64,000 bases of DNA from Symbiodinium natans (Eukaryota; Sar; Dinophyceae; Suessiales; Symbiodiniaceae), in contig CAJNDS010002696.1 in NCBI GenBank assembly GCA_905221605.1, positions 249,786 to 313,785 of the forward strand, in the 5' to 3' direction. Shown one piece after another: positions 60,589 through 64,000 of this stretch. A program made the position numbers and the translations under genes. Positions within the stretch are counted from its first letter, which is position 1; every line of letters starts with the position of its first letter. The notes below the pieces were generated by a model. It was not told the origin of the DNA, did no database searches, and saw only the letters and a program-made list of their open reading frames with translations.

Positions 60589-60639
60589 GGTTTAGGGTTT
60601 AGGGTTTAGGGTTTAGGGGGCAAGTTTAGGGGTTCGGAG

Positions 60640-60775
60640 TTGCCTCCGTGTATACACATGGGGGGGGAGCCTCTCAGACATAGTGATCACGTGCGAGTTT
60701 TTGGTTGGTGCCCTGAAAAGTTCGTAGGAATGGTTGGGTGCCAGATTCGCCAAAGCTCGGCTTCCTGTGTGTGTG
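60640..60775 (+). CDS. exon candidate
   Basis: Reads HMGGEPLRHSDHVRVFGW then CPEKFVGMVGCQIRQSSA. Probably ends at a GTGTGTG donor near 60765 and joins 60808-60986. Confidence 0.5.
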
Positions 60776-60807
60776 GGTGGGGGCGGGAGGGGGGCATCAG
60801 TCAACAG

Positions 60808-60986
60808 AGGTCTTCGAGAGCCTGTCCGTCGAAAGCAGGGGCGTGGTGAAGAAGACTGACTGCTCTGCATCGCATCGCAACGGAGCCCACAATTGGCCAA
60901 AAATCGGTGCCGACACATCCGGCACTCTTTGCACATCTTTGATCTCGGGCGCAAGCATTCTTGACGCGTTGGGCTGCCCCACATGA
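60808..60986 (+). CDS. terminal exon, 59 codons
   Basis: GCATCAGTCAACAG acceptor, then VFESLSVESRGVVKKTDC, SASHRNGAHNWPKIGA, DTSGTLCTSLISGASILD and ALGCPT, TGA. Strong codon bias. A 137-codon minus ORF overlaps. Confidence 0.6.
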
Positions 60987-61099
60987 CAGAGGTGGAAGGA
61001 GTCAATTTATAGGACTCAGGAGCCAAAGTCCTAGATGCGACAACAGCAGAACCACCGGCAACATCAAAGCTATAGCAGCATCAAGAGACACGCCGGCAC

Positions 61100-61580
61100 A
61101 CAGACACTCGCAATCAAGCAATCAAACACAGAGAGAGAGAGTGAGATGGAGTGCGAGACGCACACAGACACAGACACACGGACGCACAGACACACAGACG
61201 CAAAGACACGCCGAAACACGGACACACACGGACACACACGGACACACACGCGCACGCACGCACGAGGACACGCATGCACGCAAGCACGCACGCACCCACC
61301 ACCCATGCACCCACGCACCATCACGCACCCATGCGCCCGCGCACCCACGCATCCACGCACCCACGCACCCACCCACGCACCCACCCACCCACCCACGCAG
61401 GCACGCAGGCATGCAGGCACGCAGGCACAGGCAGGCAGGCACGCACGCACGCACGCACGCAGGCAGGCAGGCAGGCAGGCATGCATGCACACACGCGTTC
61501 ACAGGCGCACACGCGCACGAGCGCACACGCGCACGCGCATGCATGCACACACGCGTGCACGCGTGCACGCGCGCCCTAAA
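61100..61580. repeat. (CACG/CACA/CAGG)n simple sequence
   Basis: 480 bp of tetranucleotide-like ACGC, ACAC and GCAG repeats, with CACCCACC in the middle. It creates long His/Thr/Arg and Cys/Val ORFs on both strands that are not genes. Confidence 0.95.
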
Positions 61581-61780
61581 CGAACAAACAAGCTGCAGCA
61601 AAAGCGCAAACAAAACTACAAACACTAAGTCAATCGCAAACACACACACACACAGATATGGACATATGTATATATATATATATATATATAGATATAGATA
61701 TGTGACACACAGAGACATGCAGCAACAGCAGCAGCAACCACAAAAACAAAACAACGGTTCTCACACCTGCTGACTTCCAG

Positions 61781-62002
61781 GCTTCCCTACAGGACGCTGC
61801 TACTACCGAGTTCTCTCCAATGATGCATACCTTCTCACGTCTTGTGCTTGCAGGCCTCAATCATCAAGAAGAGGCGCGCCCTTGCCGTCACGCGGTTTTG
61901 AACAACAGCCGCATCGCATGGCCGCACTCGCCTGCAATATTAGCGCGTTTTGGGCAAACCAGCGCGCGTCAGACCCGAACCGAGAACAAAGCCCAACCAT
62001 GA
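61781..62002 (+). CDS. exon, 73 codons, with a second copy downstream
   Basis: CACCTGCTGACTTCCAG acceptor, then ASLQDAATTEFSPMMHTF, SRLVLAGLNHQEEARPCR, HAVLNNSRIAWPHSPAI and LARFGQTSARQTRTENKA, TGA. Long for this window. No family recognised. Part of the 0.8-kb duplicated segment. Confidence 0.6.
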   Translation, partial: ASLQDAATTEFSPMMHTFSRLVLAGLNHQEEARPCRHAVLNNSRIAWPHSPAILARFGQTSARQTRTENKAQP

Positions 62003-62099
62003 ATCCGTAAACCCTGATATTTCATTGCTAAGGGTTTTGGTTGCAAAGGTGATCGAAAGAAGGGTTCTTCTGCAACCGTCTGTGTGTGTGACTGTTTTT

Positions 62100-62245
62100 T
62101 TTTTTTTTTATGTATATGTATATGTAAATGTATATATATATATATGTGTAGATGTAGATGTATATGTAGATGTATATGTAGACGTATATGTAGATGTATA
62201 TGTAGATGTATATGTAGATGTATATGTAGATGTATATGTACATGT
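62100..62245. repeat. TATATG/TAGATG microsatellite
   Basis: 12-bp higher-order units TATATGTAGATG. Confidence 0.95.
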
Positions 62246-62251
62246 CTATAT

Positions 62252-62366
62252 ACAAGAGGACCCAGAGCGGGCCCTTTTTGTCTTTCTTTAGGGCTTAGGC
62301 TCCCTTATAAGCACCGTTAAACCAAAAAGGGTACCCTTCTTATTACTAGTTTACTCTTGGGTCTAG
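62252..62366. mobile_element. family E hairpin element
   Basis: AGAGGACCCAGAGCGGGCCC and TTTACTCTTGGGTCTAG ends, full length. Confidence 0.8.
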
Positions 62367-62404
62367 TAAAAGACAAGTAGGGTTCCACGTGTGCATCAGT
62401 CGGA

Positions 62405-62572
62405 AGCCTATAAACCTTGAATCGGGTTTAGGGTATAGGGTTTCGGGTCTATAGGGTTTATAGGGTTTATAGCGTTTATAGGGTTTTTATAAGGTTTAAA
62501 GGGTTTTATAGGGTTTATAGGGTTTAAAGGGTTTATAGGGTTTGTAGGGTTTGTAGGGTTTATAGGGTTTAG
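62405..62572. repeat. TTTATAGGG 9-mer array
   Basis: About fifteen nonamers with TTTAAAGGG and TTTGTAGGG variants. Confidence 0.9.
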
Positions 62573-62743
62573 GGAAGCTCCTGGGTTACTCTTGGGCCAA
62601 GTATATAAGAATATTTATAATATATATATATATATATGTAGTTACAGATACATGTATTTGGAGAATCGATGAACTCCTTGGCCCTAAACATTTCTGACCT
62701 TACCTTCCCCCCACCCCCGCTCCCCCCACGTGTTTCGGTCTAG

Positions 62744-62816
62744 GGTTCCATTGGACCCTGAGAAACCGCAAATGATTTTGGCATATTTAGGGTGTAGCGT
62801 TTACGGTATAGGCTAG
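62744..62816 (+). CDS. terminal exon candidate
   Basis: TTTCGGTCTAG acceptor, then VPLDPEKPQMILAYLGCS then VYGIG, TAG. Confidence 0.5.
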
Positions 62817-62871
62817 CACTATCTTGCTTGCTAGCTTCGAACTGGGGGGGGGGGGGGGGGAATTAGGTTAA

Positions 62872-63138
62872 GTGATATATAGGTCTTACAGAGGCGTACA
62901 AAAACAGTTGTCCTATACTTGTATCCCTACTTCCTGGGTTCAGGTTCAGGTTTTTGGCGCCATTTTCGGTGGCTCCCGAGACACTGCACACGCTCTCAGC
63001 ATGTGCCCCGTCGAAGTCAGAGAAGGTAGCCGGCGGAAGCAGCTGGCAGCATTTGGGCGCAAAACCCGAAACCCTAAGCACTCAGCACTAAACCCCATAA
63101 ACCCTAAACCCCTAAACCCTAACCGTTCTCTCCAATGA
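62872..63138 (+). CDS. coding segment, 88 codons
   Basis: Open frame; clearest from the GGTTCAGGTTCAG acceptor near 62940: VFGAIFGGSRDTAHALSM, CPVEVREGSRRKQLAAFG. The end is heptamer-derived (LNPINPKPLNP), so the real exon probably stops near 63072. Confidence 0.55.
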   Translation: MIYRSYRGVQKQLSYTCIPTSWVQVQVFGAIFGGSRDTAHALSMCPVEVREGSRRKQLAAFGRKTRNPKHSALNPINPKPLNPNRSLQ

Positions 63139-63345
63139 TGCATACCTCCTCCGCCCTTGCCATGTCTTTCTCATGCGGCATTCGCCGGCAACATTTGCTC
63201 GTTTTGGGCAAACCAGCGCGCGTCAGACCCGAACCGAGAACAAAGCCCAACCATGAATCCGTAAGCCCTGATAGTCCATTGTTAAGGGCAGTTAAGGGTG
63301 TTGGTTGCAAAGGTGATCGAAAGAAGGGTTCTTCTGCAACCGTAT
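63135..63345 (+). CDS. diverged copy of the 61.8-kb exon, different frame
   Basis: Starts alike (MMHT) but reads MMHTSSALAMSFSCGIRR, QHLLVLGKPARVRPEP and HESVSPDSPLLRAVKG. A deletion shifts the downstream frame. Possibly a decaying copy. Confidence 0.4.
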
Positions 63346-63539
63346 GTGTGATCTTTTTATGTATATGTGTATGTATATGTATATGTATATGTATATTCAT
63401 ATGTATATGTACATGTATATATACAAGAGGACCCAGAGCAGGCCCTTGTTGTCTTTGTTTAGGGCTTAGGCTCCCTTATAAGCATCTTTAAACCAAAAAG
63501 GTAAGCCTACAAACCCCGAATCGGGTTTAGGGTATAGGG

Positions 63540-63862
63540 TTTTGGGTTTATGGGGTTTATGGGGTTTATAGGGTTTATAGGGTTTATAGGCTTTATAGGC
63601 TTTATAGGCTTTATAGGGTTTATAGGGTTTATAGGGTTTATAGGGTTTATAGGGTTTATAGGGTTTATAGGGTTTATAGGGTTTATAGGGTTTATAGGGT
63701 TTATAGGGTTTATAGGGTTTATAGGGTTTATAGGGTTTATAGGGTTTATAGTGTTTATAGGGTTTATAGGGTTTATAGGGTTTGAGGGTTTATAGCGTTT
63801 ATAGGGTTTGTAGGGTTTGTAGGCCTATAGGGTGTATAGGGTTTATAGGGTTTATAGGGTTT
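63540..63862. repeat. TTTATAGGG 9-mer array
   Basis: About thirty-five nonamers, nearly uniform. In frame it gives an artefact Gly-Phe-Ile repeat ORF. Confidence 0.95.
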
Positions 63863-63970
63863 AGGGAAGCTCCTGGGTTACTCTTGGGCCAAGTATATAA
63901 CTTTATATATATATATATATAGTTACAGATAGATAGACAGAGAGAGAGAGATATATATATATATATGGTC

Positions 63971-64000
63971 ACCCCCCCCCCCCCCCCCCCCCCCCCCCCC
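63971..64000. repeat. C homopolymer at window end
   Basis: At least 30 C reaching the window edge, after TA and GA microsatellites. Confidence 0.9.

Larger units (their letters stand above)
61811..62655. repeat. segmental duplication, copy 1
   Basis: Shares with 63126-63935, in order: TTCTCTCCAATGATGCATAC, TTTTGGGCAAACCAGCG, GGTGATCGAAAGAAGGGTTC, a TATATG tract, a family E start, a TTTATAGGG array, and AGCTCCTGGGTTACTCTTGG. Confidence 0.9.
63126..63935. repeat. segmental duplication, copy 2
   Basis: Second copy of 61811-62655. It lacks 61 bp near its start, has lost the right part of the E element, and carries a longer TTTATAGGG array. Confidence 0.9.

Noticed and set aside
61035-61773. Long ORFs up to 270 codons on both strands near 61 kb
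   Set aside because: All come from CACG/CACA simple sequence. His-Thr-Arg or Cys-Val-Arg composition changes with frame.
63550-63795. 81-codon Gly-Phe-Ile repeat protein
   Set aside because: Direct translation of the TTTATAGGG nonamer array.
1-64000. tRNA, rRNA or spliceosomal RNA genes
   Set aside because: No cloverleaf with intact A/B boxes and no rRNA core motif was noticed by eye. A covariance-model search would be needed to exclude small RNAs.

Overview
The window looks like nuclear DNA of an intron-rich eukaryote. Its dominant feature is the heptamer TTTAGGG/CCCTAAA, scattered in dozens of short arrays and degenerate copies over nearly all 64 kb. Between the arrays lie short open segments of about 20-60 codons. 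Many have G or C at third codon positions, a pyrimidine tract plus AG upstream, a GT downstream, or a stop codon. Abundant internal AAACCCT tracts together with amino-acid homopolymer tracts (one exon at 51767-52243 would encode a serine run of about 99 residues) are known from coccidian parasites of the Eimeria group, my favoured but unproven placement. Dinoflagellates, chromerids and other lineages with TTTAGGG telomeres remain possible. Nothing bacterial, no rRNA, no tRNA and no CRISPR was seen.

Layout. 1-15.6 kb: telomere-like arrays, hairpin elements and about 40 exon candidates. 15.6-20.9 kb: an island almost free of the heptamer, with longer coding segments and normal-looking introns. 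21-36 kb: dense arrays, G/C-rich minisatellites, and the best multi-exon model (27736-28386, with a 21-nt micro-exon). 36.1-38.3 kb: a different repeat unit (ACGGGCGTTT) and a 630-bp foldback. 38.4-51 kb: exons with hairpin elements between them, and a 412-bp tandem duplication at 44.9-45.7 kb. 51.5-52.2 kb: the poly-serine exon. 53-60 kb: many short exons. 61-64 kb: CA-rich simple sequence, a 74-codon exon, and a 0.8-kb segment duplicated about 1.3 kb downstream. The window ends inside a C homopolymer.

Most exon candidates read on the plus strand. I read the plus strand most closely, so minus-strand exons may be missed. Exon entries are called from reading frame, third-position bias and splice-like borders only. 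No transcript evidence was available and most proteins are unrecognised. Quoted peptides are short excerpts. How the exons join into genes is mostly unknown.

Most interesting: at least nine families of short hairpin (MITE-like) elements, here called A to I, with K as an extra. In several copies the inverted-repeat ends fall exactly on splice sites. In three cases (22748-22818, 39122-39216, 51662-51759) one whole element appears to be one intron with matching phases, the hallmark of introner-type elements. Telomere-like arrays also sit inside several hairpin elements whose ends are intact, so array seeding and hairpin insertion appear to have built the introns together.
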